Shown here piece after piece: positions 34,766 through 45,164 of a stretch of DNA of 64,000 bases. The notes beneath the pieces were generated by a model that worked only from the letters and a program-made list of their open reading frames with translations, was not told the origin of the DNA and did no database searches. The stretch comes from Thalassotalea sp. 1_MG-2023 (GTDB lineage Bacteria > Pseudomonadota > Gammaproteobacteria > Enterobacterales > Alteromonadaceae). The stretch lies in contig NZ_JAUOPD010000002.1 of assembly GCF_030546745.1 (NCBI RefSeq), positions 62,001 through 126,000 of the forward strand. Direction: 5' to 3'. Position 1 is the stretch's first letter; every line of letters starts with the position of its first letter. A program made the position numbers and the translations under genes.

Positions 34766-36925
34766 ATGTTATTTCAAGGCAAAAGCCTTTCTGCCGAACT
34801 ACTGGACGCCGGTGTTGTAGAATTTAAATTCGACGCTGAAGGTTCAGTAAATAAGTTTGACCAGGAAACCTTTAAAGAATTTATTGCAGTGATTGACGCG
34901 ATAAAACAATGTAAAGACGCCAAAGGGGTATTAGTAACGTCGGCAAAATCCAACTTTATTGTCGGTGCTGATATTACTGAGTTTCTAGAAACATTTAAAA
35001 AGCCGGTAGATGAACTTATCCCGTGGATTAAACATGGTTCAGATGTGTTTGATGCTTTTGAAGATTTAGATATACCAACGGTTGTTGCCCTTAATGGTTT
35101 TGCCTTAGGTGGCGGTTGTGAAATGTCATTGGCCTGTGATTATCGTATTGCAGATACAACGGTATCAATCGGTTTGCCTGAAGTTAAATTAGGTTTAATG
35201 CCTGGTTTTGGCGGTACCGTTCGTTTACCTCGGGTAATTGGTGCTGATAATGCGATTGAATGGATGTCGACAGGTAAAGCATTTAAACCTGCGCAAGCAT
35301 TGGCTACAGGTGTTTTAGATGCCGTTGTTGAACCAGAACAATTACGTATAGCTGCACTTAGTACCTTGCATGAAGCAATTGCTGGAAAATTAGATTGGCG
35401 AGCAAAGCGTCAACCTAAGTTATCTCCGCTGACATTATCAGCAACAGAGAAAGTGATGACGTTCAATACATGTAAAGGCATGGTTGCGGCTAAAGCTGGT
35501 AAACACTACCCTGCACCAATGGCGACGATTAATGTCATTGAAGCTGCAGCTGATCTTGATCGTAGTGGTGCGATGGCGCTAGAGAATGAAGGCTTTGCCA
35601 CACTTGCTAAAACAGAAGCTGCAACGGCCCAAATAGGGTTATTTCTTGCAGATCAAGTGGTCAAAGGTAAAGCGAAAAAAGCAAGTAAACTAGCGACTAA
35701 ACAAGTAGATCGTGCCGCTGTACTTGGAGCCGGTATTATGGGTGGCGGTATTGCTTACCAATCGGCGTATAAAGGTACGCCAATTGTGATGAAAGATATT
35801 AATAATGAAGCGCTTGATTTAGGTTTAAGCACGGCTGCCGGCATATTAACCAAGCTAGCCGATCGAGGTCGTATTAATGCCAAAAAACTTGCAGATGTGC
35901 TTAATAACATTACACCGACCTTAAGCTACGAAGGGGTCAAAGATGTCGATATCGTTGTTGAAGCGGTTGTTGAAAACCCTAAAGTAAAAGGTATGGTGCT
36001 TGCTGAAGTGGAAGCAGCAGTTGCTGAAGATGCTATTTTAACTTCAAATACTTCAACAATTTCTATCGATTTACTTGCGCAAAGTGTTAAACGAAAAGAT
36101 AAATTTTGTGGCATGCACTTTTTCAATCCTGTACATAAAATGCCGCTTGTTGAAGTGATACGCGGTAAAGATACCTCAGATGAAACCGTTGCAGCAGTAG
36201 TTGCGTATGCCGCGAAAATGGGGAAATCTCCTATTGTCGTTAATGACTGCCCTGGGTTTTATATTAACCGTGTACTTTTCCCATACTTTGCCGGTTTTAG
36301 TCAACTTGTGCTTGAAGGTGCTGATTTTACCGCCGTTGATAAAGTGATGGAGAAACAATTTGGTTGGCCAATGGGCCCAGCATATCTACTAGATGTGGTA
36401 GGCATTGATACAGCTGATCATTGTACTGGTGTTATGTCTGAAGGCTTCCCAACACGCATGGCAAAAATTGAAAATGACCCAGTGAGCAAACTATATCAAG
36501 CAAATTGTTATGGTCAGAAAAATGGTCATGGTTTCTATGATTATGGTAAAGATAAGCGTGGGAAACCAACGAAAGTTGCTTCTGAAAATGCATATCAGTT
36601 ATTTGCCGTTGAAAAGAAAGACTTTACCAGTGAAGAGATAATTGCTCGTCTAATGGTGCCAATGGTAAATGAAGTGGTGCGCTGTTTAGAAGAAGGCGTT
36701 GTTGGTTCTGCCGCTGAAGCAGATATGGGCTTAATTTATGGCCTAGGCTTCCCGCCATTTAGAGGTGGTCCAATTAGGTATTTAGAAACACTGGGCTTAA
36801 CTAATTTTATCGCAATGGCAGATAAATATGCGCATTTAGGTGAGATTTACCAAGTAACAGACGGCCTACGCAATATGGCCGCTGAAGGTAAATCATATTT
36901 TTCCACTGACGTTAAAACTGCCTAG
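34766..36925 (+). CDS. fadB: Fatty acid oxidation complex subunit alpha
   Basis: This protein of about 719 residues joins enoyl-CoA hydratase/isomerase activity (N-terminal; [38 protein letters not shown]) with L-3-hydroxyacyl-CoA dehydrogenase ([15 protein letters not shown], then [19 protein letters not shown]). It ends with the usual dehydrogenase C-terminal domains. The length fits E. coli FadB (729). I start at the ATG 34766, which has GAGGAG seven bases upstream, rather than a GTG at 34751. It is followed by fadA nine bases later, forming the aerobic beta-oxidation complex. Confidence 0.96.
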   Translation: MLFQGKSLSAELLDAGVVEFKFDAEGSVNKFDQETFKEFIAVIDAIKQCKDAKGVLVTSAKSNFIVGADITEFLETFKKPVDELIPWIKHGSDVFDAFEDLDIPTVVALNGFALGGGCEMSLACDYRIADTTVSIGLPEVKLGLMPGFGGTVRLPRVIGADNAIEWMSTGKAFKPAQALATGVLDAVVEPEQLRIAALSTLHEAIAGKLDWRAKRQPKLSPLTLSATEKVMTFNTCKGMVAAKAGKHYPAPMATINVIEAAADLDRSGAMALENEGFATLAKTEAATAQIGLFLADQVVKGKAKKASKLATKQVDRAAVLGAGIMGGGIAYQSAYKGTPIVMKDINNEALDLGLSTAAGILTKLADRGRINAKKLADVLNNITPTLSYEGVKDVDIVVEAVVENPKVKGMVLAEVEAAVAEDAILTSNTSTISIDLLAQSVKRKDKFCGMHFFNPVHKMPLVEVIRGKDTSDETVAAVVAYAAKMGKSPIVVNDCPGFYINRVLFPYFAGFSQLVLEGADFTAVDKVMEKQFGWPMGPAYLLDVVGIDTADHCTGVMSEGFPTRMAKIENDPVSKLYQANCYGQKNGHGFYDYGKDKRGKPTKVASENAYQLFAVEKKDFTSEEIIARLMVPMVNEVVRCLEEGVVGSAAEADMGLIYGLGFPPFRGGPIRYLETLGLTNFIAMADKYAHLGEIYQVTDGLRNMAAEGKSYFSTDVKTA

Positions 36926-38101
<1,176 letters not shown>

Positions 38102-38122
38102 TACCTCTAGGATATAAATGTG

Positions 38123-38148
38123 AAGCACTGATATGGGAATTAGTGCTT
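38123..38148 (+). terminator. Probable terminator after fadA
   Basis: AAGCACTGAT and ATTAGTGCTT form a 10-bp stem with one G-U pair and a six-base loop. A CCTTTTTT run follows ten bases later. The remaining gap to 38454 (353 bases from 38102) has no convincing gene, only AT-rich promoter-like DNA. Confidence 0.5.
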
Positions 38149-38454
38149 TCGCTAGCCTTTTTTATTGCTGGGTTAAGATGATCAAGCATTTTCTATTTTG
38201 CTATAGATACACGATCAGTTTTAGCATGCCATGGAGGCACCTATTACCACATACTTTCTGTTTGATATTTAACCATAAGTTACGGTTTTTATTAGTAAAT
38301 TCAGTGTCAGGTTTGTTTACACTCTGAACAAAATAAAGTAACAATAAAAAACTCATCTTGTTTAACTGTCTGAAAAATAGTTATTTTATTTTGTTGGTTC
38401 GATCTTTGCTTAGTGCTGCTCAGAAGTAATTATTTAAGACAGGAATGTAATAGA

Positions 38455-39078
38455 ATGAAAAAATTTATCGCGACAGCCGCAGCGCTAATGATGAGCTTAG
38501 CAGCAAATGCAACGCTTATTACAGAATCGTTCACAGGTAACTTTGATAACGACGAAAGTCGTTTTTATATAAGCTTTGACGTTGCTACTGACAATTCGTT
38601 AGTTGAGTTAACGAGCTGGGGTTATGCTGGCGGCGTAAATGCAGAAGGGACTACTATTGCTGATGGTGGTTTTGATAGCCAATTGTTCATTTTTGATAGC
38701 CTTGGCAATCTTCTTGAATCTGATGACGACGATTCTAGTACTGTATCAGCATCAAGTGGTCTTAGCTATGACGCCTATATTTCAAGAACGTTAAATATAG
38801 GCTCATACTTTGCAGTATTAACGCAATTTGACAGCGATTACCTTTCAGGTGATTTGGTAACAGGTGAATGGTCTTTATCAGGTACTTCAAATTTTGTCGA
38901 TTATGGTAACAATACAAGAACATCTTTTTATGCCTTTGATATTTCAGGTGAGAACCTAGAAAATGTTGGCGGTATTGGTCATGACACAACACCAGTGACA
39001 GTACCAGAGCCAGGTACTATAGCTTTGTTAAGTTTAACGTTATTAGGTTTAGTGACTCGTAAAAAATTAACTAAATAA
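38455..39078 (+). CDS. PEP-CTERM sorting-domain protein, DVUA0089-like
   Basis: The 207-residue exported protein has a signal peptide (MKKFIATAAALMMSLAANA) and an acidic beta-rich body (DGGFDSQLFIFDSLGNLLE, then SDDDDSSTVS) typical of DVUA0089-family proteins. It ends in a PEP-CTERM tail: VPEPGTIALLSLTLLGL, then TRKKLTK. PEP-CTERM proteins are handled by an exosortase and placed on the cell surface or in the exopolysaccharide matrix. No exosortase is in this window. I start at the ATG 38455, which directly begins the signal peptide. Confidence 0.85.
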   Translation: MKKFIATAAALMMSLAANATLITESFTGNFDNDESRFYISFDVATDNSLVELTSWGYAGGVNAEGTTIADGGFDSQLFIFDSLGNLLESDDDDSSTVSASSGLSYDAYISRTLNIGSYFAVLTQFDSDYLSGDLVTGEWSLSGTSNFVDYGNNTRTSFYAFDISGENLENVGGIGHDTTPVTVPEPGTIALLSLTLLGLVTRKKLTK

Positions 39079-39091
39079 AACGTTATATATG

Positions 39092-39125
39092 TATTGAGCC
39101 TATCACTCTTTGGATAGGCTCAATA
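39092..39125. terminator. Convergent hairpin terminator
   Basis: A perfect 13-bp stem (TATTGAGCCTATC at 39092-39104 with GATAGGCTCAATA at 39113-39125) and an eight-base loop separate the PEP-CTERM gene from the convergent ABC permease gene. T tracts are weak on both sides. Confidence 0.6.
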
Positions 39126-39133
39126 TGATAAGG

Positions 39134-40345
39134 TTATTTAGGCTCTTTAATCATCCATTTAAACATCATACCTACGCTTGGCTCCTTGCCGTACATAGTC
39201 ATACCCATTTTAAACATTCTTGCTGCACCTGATCTTAACCACGCGGCTAAAGCAATACCTAATACTAACGATAAAAGTGTATGCCATAGCGGTACATCGA
39301 TTAGCGACATTTTTACTGGCATAGCCACAAATGACGTCAGTGGTAAGAAGCTTAACATACTCATCGCCCAACCAGACGCATCATCCATGGTCATAAAGAC
39401 TAAAGCGACAGGTACCAGTGGCAGTAACATCATGCTGGTTTTGGCACTATGGTTCGGATCATCAATAGCAGCAGCAACAGCCGCGATAAATGCAGTACTG
39501 ATGTAGATCCCCAAAAGTGAGAAGATAAACAACCACGGTATAAACGACCAATCAATCATCGCAAGATCAAGGCTTTGTTCGTTTATCACTACTGCCATAA
39601 AAGCATAACCAAGCAAACCGGTAATACCAGCGGTGATCATCGCTTTAATCGCGTGGAGTAATTGGCCTAGAATCTTACCATCTATCCAACTCTGCGCGCT
39701 AATACATGAATATAACTGCTCTGTTACTCGTTGTTGTTTTTCACCGGTAATACTTGCAAAGAGTTGTCCGAAAGAGGTAAAAATTCCGACAGCCATGAGA
39801 ACAATCATCACGATTGCAATAGTATCGCTAACCTCATCATCAGATTTAATTGCTTGATCAGCGTACTCTTGCGAAATAGAAACAGGTGTTTGTAGCAGTG
39901 CTAACTGATTAGGCTGCAAGTTTAACTGTTGAGCAATAGTTTGACGGTATTGATTCAATATTTCCGTATTCAAGTTACTATGCCAACTTTGCTTATCATT
40001 TACCGTTAGAATGAGCTGCTGCTGTTCACTTGGTATTTTAGGGCCAATTGCGATAACAGCGTCATATTTACTGTCTTCTTGTTGCAACAATTCGTAGGCT
40101 GAAAGTGCTGTACTATCAACATATTCAAATTTAAATTGTCCGGAACTTTGTAAGACAACGCTTTGACTTGTTAAGGCTATTTGATAGATCGTAACGTCAT
40201 CATTTTTGACTACCTGCCAAAAGTACACCATTGCAGCAATGGCAATCATGATCAGCTTTGAAATAAGTTCCTGTTTCCATTTGAAGAAATGCATGAACTC
40301 CCAACAGGTAACGAGCCATACTTGTTTTGATTTGTTAGGCTTCAT
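39134..40345 (-). CDS. ABC-2 type transporter permease (NatB-like)
   Basis: This permease of about 403 residues has a first helix near the N-terminus (ELISKLIMIAIAAMVYFWQVV) and an extracytoplasmic domain of about 150 residues. Five or six C-terminal helices follow (DTIAIVMIVLMAVGIFTSFGQLF to LSLVLGIALAAWL). This is the ABC-2/NatB topology for Na+ or small-molecule export. I place the start at the ATG 40345, overlapping the ATPase end, with GGAG nine bases upstream; the longer frame opens inside the ATPase gene. It works with the ATPase at 40335-41267. Confidence 0.88.
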   Translation of the reverse strand: MKPNKSKQVWLVTCWEFMHFFKWKQELISKLIMIAIAAMVYFWQVVKNDDVTIYQIALTSQSVVLQSSGQFKFEYVDSTALSAYELLQQEDSKYDAVIAIGPKIPSEQQQLILTVNDKQSWHSNLNTEILNQYRQTIAQQLNLQPNQLALLQTPVSISQEYADQAIKSDDEVSDTIAIVMIVLMAVGIFTSFGQLFASITGEKQQRVTEQLYSCISAQSWIDGKILGQLLHAIKAMITAGITGLLGYAFMAVVINEQSLDLAMIDWSFIPWLFIFSLLGIYISTAFIAAVAAAIDDPNHSAKTSMMLLPLVPVALVFMTMDDASGWAMSMLSFLPLTSFVAMPVKMSLIDVPLWHTLLSLVLGIALAAWLRSGAARMFKMGMTMYGKEPSVGMMFKWMIKEPK

Positions 40346-41267
40346 GTGAAGTTTCTCCATGTTGTTCAATTGCATCGATATAAATTTGATGTAGATCTCT
40401 TTGTTGGCATTGAATAGACGATAGCGCACCAAGTTTTGTGAGTTTATCGGTCACTTGGTTTAATTGATCCTTTTCTGCACAGACAACTTGTAATTTCGTA
40501 TTGTTTATTTGTACAACATCGTCATTAGGAAAAAGCTCAGTAATTTTTTCTTGATCAATTGCATGTACATAACTCGCGACAACGAGATTATTACTGCCTA
40601 ATTGCTGTGTAATTTCTCCTAAGGTGCCATAGAAAACGGCTTCCCCTTTGTTCATCAGTAATATACGGTCAGCAATTTTTTCAACCATGGCCATTTGGTG
40701 GGCACTAAGTAGTACTGTCATACCAAGCTTTTTCAATTCATGTAAAAAGGTAACTACTTTTTCTTGGTTGACCGGATCTAAACCTGAAAAGGGCTCATCG
40801 AGTATGATCCATTGAGGTCGATGAATAACAGCGGAGATCAGCTGTACTTTTTGCTGATTCCCTTTTGATAATGATTTAAGTTGATCGCTTTTACGCTCAC
40901 TTAAGTCAAACTTTTCTAACCAAAAAGCTGCCTGCTCCTTTGCCTCGCTTTTTGTCATGCCATTTAATTGTGCGAAGTAGCAAATGTTATCGATAACGGA
41001 CTTCTCCGGATATAAACCGCGATCTTCTGGTAAATAACCTAATGCCCAATTGGGTATGGCGTCATACTCCACATCGTCTATTGTTACACTAATTTTGCCT
41101 GCATCTGGTTTTGTAAACCCGGTGAGCATTTTGACTAAAGAAGATTTACCTGCGCCATTAGGGCCTAATAACGCGAATATTTCTCCGTGATTAACGTTAA
41201 AACTTAAGTGATTTACTGCTTTTACAGTAGCGTACTGCTTCAAGACTTGGTTGACGAGCAACTGCAT
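40335..41267 (-). CDS. ABC transporter ATP-binding protein (NatA/CcmA-like)
   Basis: The 310-residue ATPase has Walker A (LLGPNGAGKSSLVKM), the signature LSKGNQQKVQLISAV, Walker B (WIILDEPFSGLDP) and the H-switch VLLSAHQM. The C-terminal domain after about residue 210 is of the DUF4162 kind common in ABC-2 exporters. It overlaps the permease gene by 11 bases and forms a two-gene exporter operon. The substrate is unknown; the class includes sodium and drug exporters. Confidence 0.92.
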   Translation of the reverse strand: MQLLVNQVLKQYATVKAVNHLSFNVNHGEIFALLGPNGAGKSSLVKMLTGFTKPDAGKISVTIDDVEYDAIPNWALGYLPEDRGLYPEKSVIDNICYFAQLNGMTKSEAKEQAAFWLEKFDLSERKSDQLKSLSKGNQQKVQLISAVIHRPQWIILDEPFSGLDPVNQEKVVTFLHELKKLGMTVLLSAHQMAMVEKIADRILLMNKGEAVFYGTLGEITQQLGSNNLVVASYVHAIDQEKITELFPNDDVVQINNTKLQVVCAEKDQLNQVTDKLTKLGALSSIQCQQRDLHQIYIDAIEQHGETSHEA

Positions 41268-41337
41268 AAAAATCCTTGTTCATAGTTATGTCGTCACTTA
41301 GTCGCTACGAAAAGAATTTTATTACAATCAATTAACG

Positions 41338-41865
41338 TTATTTTTTAATTTGGTAGTAGTCGACTTGGCAATCAATTAATTGATCTTTATGGTGATATGT
41401 TTTTACGTAATCCATACCTAACTTTTTCATCACACTAATAGATGCATGGTTGTTTTCGTCAGCAATAGCGCTAAAGGTGTTGTTGCTTTTTAATGCTTGC
41501 ATTATCTGCTGTGCAGCTTCTGTTGCGTAGCCCTTACCCCAAGTGTGTTGAAAGAAGCGCCAACCAATTTCTAGGTTATCAAATTCAGGGTTATCTGAAA
41601 AAAAATGCATCGGTCGAATTAAAATCCAGCCTAGGTAAGAGTTATCTGCTAATAGGTTGACTTGCCATAATCCCCAGCCTTTTTCTTTATTACGGTAAGC
41701 TTCCATTCTTGGTATAAAAACGTGTTCAATTTTTTCCATTGACGATACTTGCCCGCCAGTTATAAATTTCATAACTTCAGGATCTTGATCGAGCTGCCAT
41801 AATAACTGTTTATCGTTTTTATCCATTAAACGAAAAGATAACCGTTCGGTATTGTCAATGTTCAT
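41338..41865 (-). CDS. GNAT-family N-acetyltransferase (RimJ/RimL-like)
   Basis: The 175-residue protein has the GNAT fold: start TERLSFRLMDKNDKQLLWQL, a central LEIGWRFFQHTWGKGYATEA containing the acetyl-CoA binding motif, and a C-terminal HASISVMKKLGMDYVKTYH. It belongs with the RimJ/RimL-like GNATs (acetyltransf_3) that acetylate protein N-termini or small amines. The substrate is unknown. It is monocistronic, between the ABC operon and ppaC. Confidence 0.85.
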   Translation of the reverse strand: MNIDNTERLSFRLMDKNDKQLLWQLDQDPEVMKFITGGQVSSMEKIEHVFIPRMEAYRNKEKGWGLWQVNLLADNSYLGWILIRPMHFFSDNPEFDNLEIGWRFFQHTWGKGYATEAAQQIMQALKSNNTFSAIADENNHASISVMKKLGMDYVKTYHHKDQLIDCQVDYYQIKK

Positions 41866-41885
41866 TATCGTTGCCTTGAAACAAA

Positions 41886-41907
41886 AAACTCAGCATTTGC
41901 TGAGTTT
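41886..41907 (-). terminator. Terminator downstream of ppaC
   Basis: AAACTCAGC and GCTGAGTTT form a 9-bp stem around ATTT. Read on the minus strand it runs into six T residues (complement of 41883-41888). It suits the ppaC transcript that ends at 41934. Confidence 0.8.
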
Positions 41908-41933
41908 CTAAAAAAATAATGTTAACTATACGC

Positions 41934-42854
41934 TTAAGAAAAAGATTCTTGTAGTGGCGGCACCACTTGTTTCTTACGCGATAAAACACCATCTAACCAT
42001 ACTCTACCGTTAGTTGATGCTTTTCCATATGCCTTATTAGTTAACTCAGCATCGTCACTGACGACAAGTACTTCTGAACCTTCTTTCATAATGTCGGTTA
42101 ATAATAACAATACACTATGACGGTTACCTTCGGCTTTAAGTGCTGCTATATCAGCTTCAAGTTCAGCTTTAATATTGTCAAAAATAGCTAAGTCGATAAC
42201 TTCTAACTGTCCAATACCAACTAAGTGGCCGTTCATGTCAAAGTCTTTAAAGTCGCGTAAAACAAGGTCGCGTATGGGGGTGTCTTCAACCGCTGATTTT
42301 ACTTTAAACATTTCCATGCCAAGTGCTTGTGGGTCGTCAATACCTGCAATTTCAGCCAAAGCTTCAACACATTTAATATCAGCAGTGGTGCATGTTGGTG
42401 ATTTGAAAATAACCGTATCAGATAAGATTGCACACATCATAGCGCCAGCGATATCTTTTGGAATAGCGATGTCGTGAAAATCATACATCATTTTGATTAT
42501 GGTGTTAGTACAGCCAACTGGACGTATCCAGCATTCCAATGGCGTAGATGTGGTAATATCGCCAAGTTTATGGTGATCAATAATACCTAAAATAGTGGCT
42601 TCATCAATGTCATCAGGGCCTTGTGTGCGTTCTGAATGATCAACAATATATAAGCTTTCCCCAGCATAACTTAGTTTAAGCTCGGGCTGTTCAAAACCAA
42701 ATTTATCTAAGATGAATAGTGTTTCAGGCGATAATTCACCTAAACGGGCGGGTACAGTATGTTCACCAAGTTCGGTTTTTAAATAAGATAAAGCAATTGC
42801 TGAACAAATAGAATCTGAGTCAGGGATCTTGTGACCGACAACATAATTGGGCAT
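41934..42854 (-). CDS. ppaC: Manganese-dependent inorganic pyrophosphatase (family II)
   Basis: The 306-residue enzyme hydrolyses pyrophosphate to phosphate in the cytoplasm. It is a DHH-family protein: YVVGHKIPDSDSICSA near the start, YIVDHSERTQG, GIIDHHKLGD (the DHH motif) and a C-terminal DHHA2 domain with the SRKKQVVP substrate-binding patch. Family II enzymes need Mn2+ or Co2+ and are found in Firmicutes and in some marine gammaproteobacteria such as Vibrio and Shewanella. It has its own terminator. Confidence 0.95.
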   Translation of the reverse strand: MPNYVVGHKIPDSDSICSAIALSYLKTELGEHTVPARLGELSPETLFILDKFGFEQPELKLSYAGESLYIVDHSERTQGPDDIDEATILGIIDHHKLGDITTSTPLECWIRPVGCTNTIIKMMYDFHDIAIPKDIAGAMMCAILSDTVIFKSPTCTTADIKCVEALAEIAGIDDPQALGMEMFKVKSAVEDTPIRDLVLRDFKDFDMNGHLVGIGQLEVIDLAIFDNIKAELEADIAALKAEGNRHSVLLLLTDIMKEGSEVLVVSDDAELTNKAYGKASTNGRVWLDGVLSRKKQVVPPLQESFS

Positions 42855-42923
42855 AAATATTTCTCTGTCGTAGTGAGCGATTAAAACGTTATGGGTATTT
42901 TAGCAAAATAATGGAAACAAAAA

Positions 42924-42950
42924 AAAGCCGCTTAAGCTATAAGCGACTTT
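42924..42950 (-). terminator. Terminator downstream of the DUF1194 gene
   Basis: On the minus strand, AAAGTCGCTTA pairs with TAAGCGGCTTT (one G-U pair) around a five-base loop. It then reads into about eight T residues (complement of A-rich 42919-42926). It terminates the gene at 42981-43715. Confidence 0.8.
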
Positions 42951-42980
42951 AATCTTGTTATATCTGCTTTTATTGAATGA

Positions 42981-43715
42981 TTAACTTCTACGAATACGTG
43001 CTAATCCAAATAAAGCTAAACCAATCATCGCAATTGTACCTGGCTCTGAAACGGTTGCAGAAATTTCTCTGATTAACTTACGCTCAATACCCGCTTGAAA
43101 ATCAGCAAATGTAGCGGCGTGTAGATGAAAGGCGTTAAAACCACCGATTACACTGCCTTGATAGTATGTGCCAACACTTGCGCTACCAATAGTAATACCG
43201 TTAATGGTATCAATACCACCAGCCAATGCATCATCTCGTGCCGTTGTAACACTGACACCATCATTATTTGTGCCATCACCCGATACATCCATTACTTGAC
43301 GGGCGGCATCAAAATCGTTTGTATCAAATAATGTTGCGCCAAAGGTAATTGCTGAGCCGATAGCGGTAGAGCCGCCAAATGCTCGAGATAATAATGCTAA
43401 TTGGTCGGCAAAAGCGATGGCATCTGCTGCGGTATCAATCAGTGTCCAATCAACTTGCACGCTTTGCTGACTTGATCCTGACCACTCAAGGTATTGTACA
43501 GCGATCTTACCTTCAGTGCCGGCTTCTATTGCCGCGTGCACACTGGCAGAGCGAAACGCTTGTTCATAGCCTTGAAGTTGTAATGCATATTCACCTGAAT
43601 CAACACTACCTGATACATCGGCGAGAAGTTGTAATTCTAGATCTACAATAGTATTTGCTTGCGTACTAAATGCCGTGGCGGCAAAAAGTGCTGATGTTAA
43701 TAATTTTTTAAACAT
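42981..43715 (-). CDS. DUF1194 (vWFA-like) protein with PEP-CTERM sorting domain
   Basis: The 244-residue exported protein has a signal peptide (MFKKLLTSALFAATAFSTQA) and a von Willebrand A-like DUF1194 domain. A metal-ion-dependent adhesion motif is seen in LLADVSGSVDSGEY (DxSxS), and MDVSGDGTNNDG lies further on. It ends with VSEPGTIAMIGLALFGL and basic RIRRS, a PEP-CTERM-type tail. It is probably surface-linked by an exosortase not seen here. A strong terminator lies downstream. Confidence 0.87.
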   Translation of the reverse strand: MFKKLLTSALFAATAFSTQANTIVDLELQLLADVSGSVDSGEYALQLQGYEQAFRSASVHAAIEAGTEGKIAVQYLEWSGSSQQSVQVDWTLIDTAADAIAFADQLALLSRAFGGSTAIGSAITFGATLFDTNDFDAARQVMDVSGDGTNNDGVSVTTARDDALAGGIDTINGITIGSASVGTYYQGSVIGGFNAFHLHAATFADFQAGIERKLIREISATVSEPGTIAMIGLALFGLARIRRS

Positions 43716-43919
43716 GTCCTTATACCTTAATTAATATTAAACTCAGCTTGAGTGAGCATAATTTATACCAAGGTTATTTTTTGTCTATTTATTAGTCAAT
43801 TAAAGGTTTGGTGTGACGGTTAAAAATCAATATTGTAAAAATATCTGACACATAATATTAACAAAACGTACATATTTTCTGATCGCAAATGCAACGAGAT
43901 GTTAAAGGTATTATTAGCT

Positions 43920-43953
43920 AATTGCCGCCGTAAACATTTACGGAGCGGCAATT
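43920..43953 (-). terminator. Hairpin downstream of fbp
   Basis: AATTGCCGC and CGTAAA pair with TTTACG and GCGGCAATT across a two-base bulge, giving a long stem just after the fbp stop (43975). A good T tract is missing, so it may be a weak terminator or mRNA-stabilising hairpin. Confidence 0.5.
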
Positions 43954-43974
43954 AACAATGGTGCAAAATGAGTG

Positions 43975-44943
43975 TTATTGATAGTAACTTAAGCAGGTGT
44001 TCACTTCTTCTTCTGAGCCCATAATCACTTCAACACGTTGGTGAATATCGTCAGGTTCAATATCCATAATACGCTCTTGAGAGGTCACTGCTAATCCGCC
44101 GGCTTGTTCAATAAGGAAGCTCATAGGGTTAGCTTCATACATTAATCTTAATTTAAAAGGCTTTTTAGGATCTTTATTGTCTGCAGGGTAAGTAAAAATG
44201 CCACCTCGCGTTAAAACGCGATGAATATCACCCACCATGGCAGCAATCCAGCGCATATTGAAGTTTTTCCCTCTAGGGCCAGTGTCACCCGCTAATAAGT
44301 CTTGAATATAGCGTTGCATTGGCGGTTGCCAAAAACGTTGGTTCGACATGTTTACTGCAAATTCCTGCGTGGTTTTAGGTACTTGCACATTGCGTTCAAC
44401 TAATAAAAAGCCGCCATGAGTACGATCTAATACATAAAAATGCGTTCCTTTACCTGTTGTCATGACTAACATGGTGGAAGGGCCGTACAATACATAACCT
44501 GCACATACCTGTTTAGTGCCTGCTTGTTGGAATTGTGCAGCGTCTCCTGCTGGTACATCATCTCGAGCTTCGTGTATTGAAAAGATGGTACCGATTAGCG
44601 AATTAATATCAATATTTGAGCTACCGTCTAATGGGTCAAACGACACAATAAATTTGCCGTTTTCATCACCTACGACAGAATGCTCCTCTTCTTCAGAAGA
44701 AATTGCGCGAACAAAGCCTGACTCAAGCAAAATATCCTTAATTAATTCATTGGCAACTACGTCGAGTTTTTTTTGTACTTCACCTTGAATATTTTCATCT
44801 AACGTTGAACCCATTAACCCACCAAGGTGAGCTTGGCTGACACGAAATGAAATTTCCTTTGTGGCGGCTAAAATGGTTTTTATTAGGGAAATAAGGTCTA
44901 ATGGCACATTATCTTCACGTAAAGCAGGGGCAAGTCGTTGCAT
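43975..44943 (-). CDS. fbp: Fructose-1,6-bisphosphatase class 1
   Basis: The 322-residue enzyme removes the 1-phosphate of fructose 1,6-bisphosphate in gluconeogenesis. It shows the metal-binding [10 protein letters not shown], the signature [16 protein letters not shown] and the C-terminal [20 protein letters not shown]. The length fits class 1 enzymes (E. coli 332). It is a single gene, and its promoter lies in the divergent region before the metalloprotease gene. Confidence 0.96.
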   Translation of the reverse strand: MQRLAPALREDNVPLDLISLIKTILAATKEISFRVSQAHLGGLMGSTLDENIQGEVQKKLDVVANELIKDILLESGFVRAISSEEEEHSVVGDENGKFIVSFDPLDGSSNIDINSLIGTIFSIHEARDDVPAGDAAQFQQAGTKQVCAGYVLYGPSTMLVMTTGKGTHFYVLDRTHGGFLLVERNVQVPKTTQEFAVNMSNQRFWQPPMQRYIQDLLAGDTGPRGKNFNMRWIAAMVGDIHRVLTRGGIFTYPADNKDPKKPFKLRLMYEANPMSFLIEQAGGLAVTSQERIMDIEPDDIHQRVEVIMGSEEEVNTCLSYYQ

Positions 44944-45164
44944 TGTAATACCTAATTTTTTACAGTATGGGTGGTTAAATTGTATAAAATGTACTTTTTA
45001 TTTATTTTTAAGCGCTTGATGAATTTGTTTCGTGTCATTTAAGTCGCTTTTAGCGTAGGCGTTAATTTCGCCTATTCTCACTTGATTATAACAATAAAAC
45101 GGCGTCGCTTTGTAGGTGTATTATCTATTTAAGTATGACAATGCTGTTGATAGAAGAGAAAAAA

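Noticed and set aside
42175-42477. Plus-strand ORF of 100 codons opposite ppaC
   Set aside because: It is an antisense shadow of a well-supported pyrophosphatase gene.
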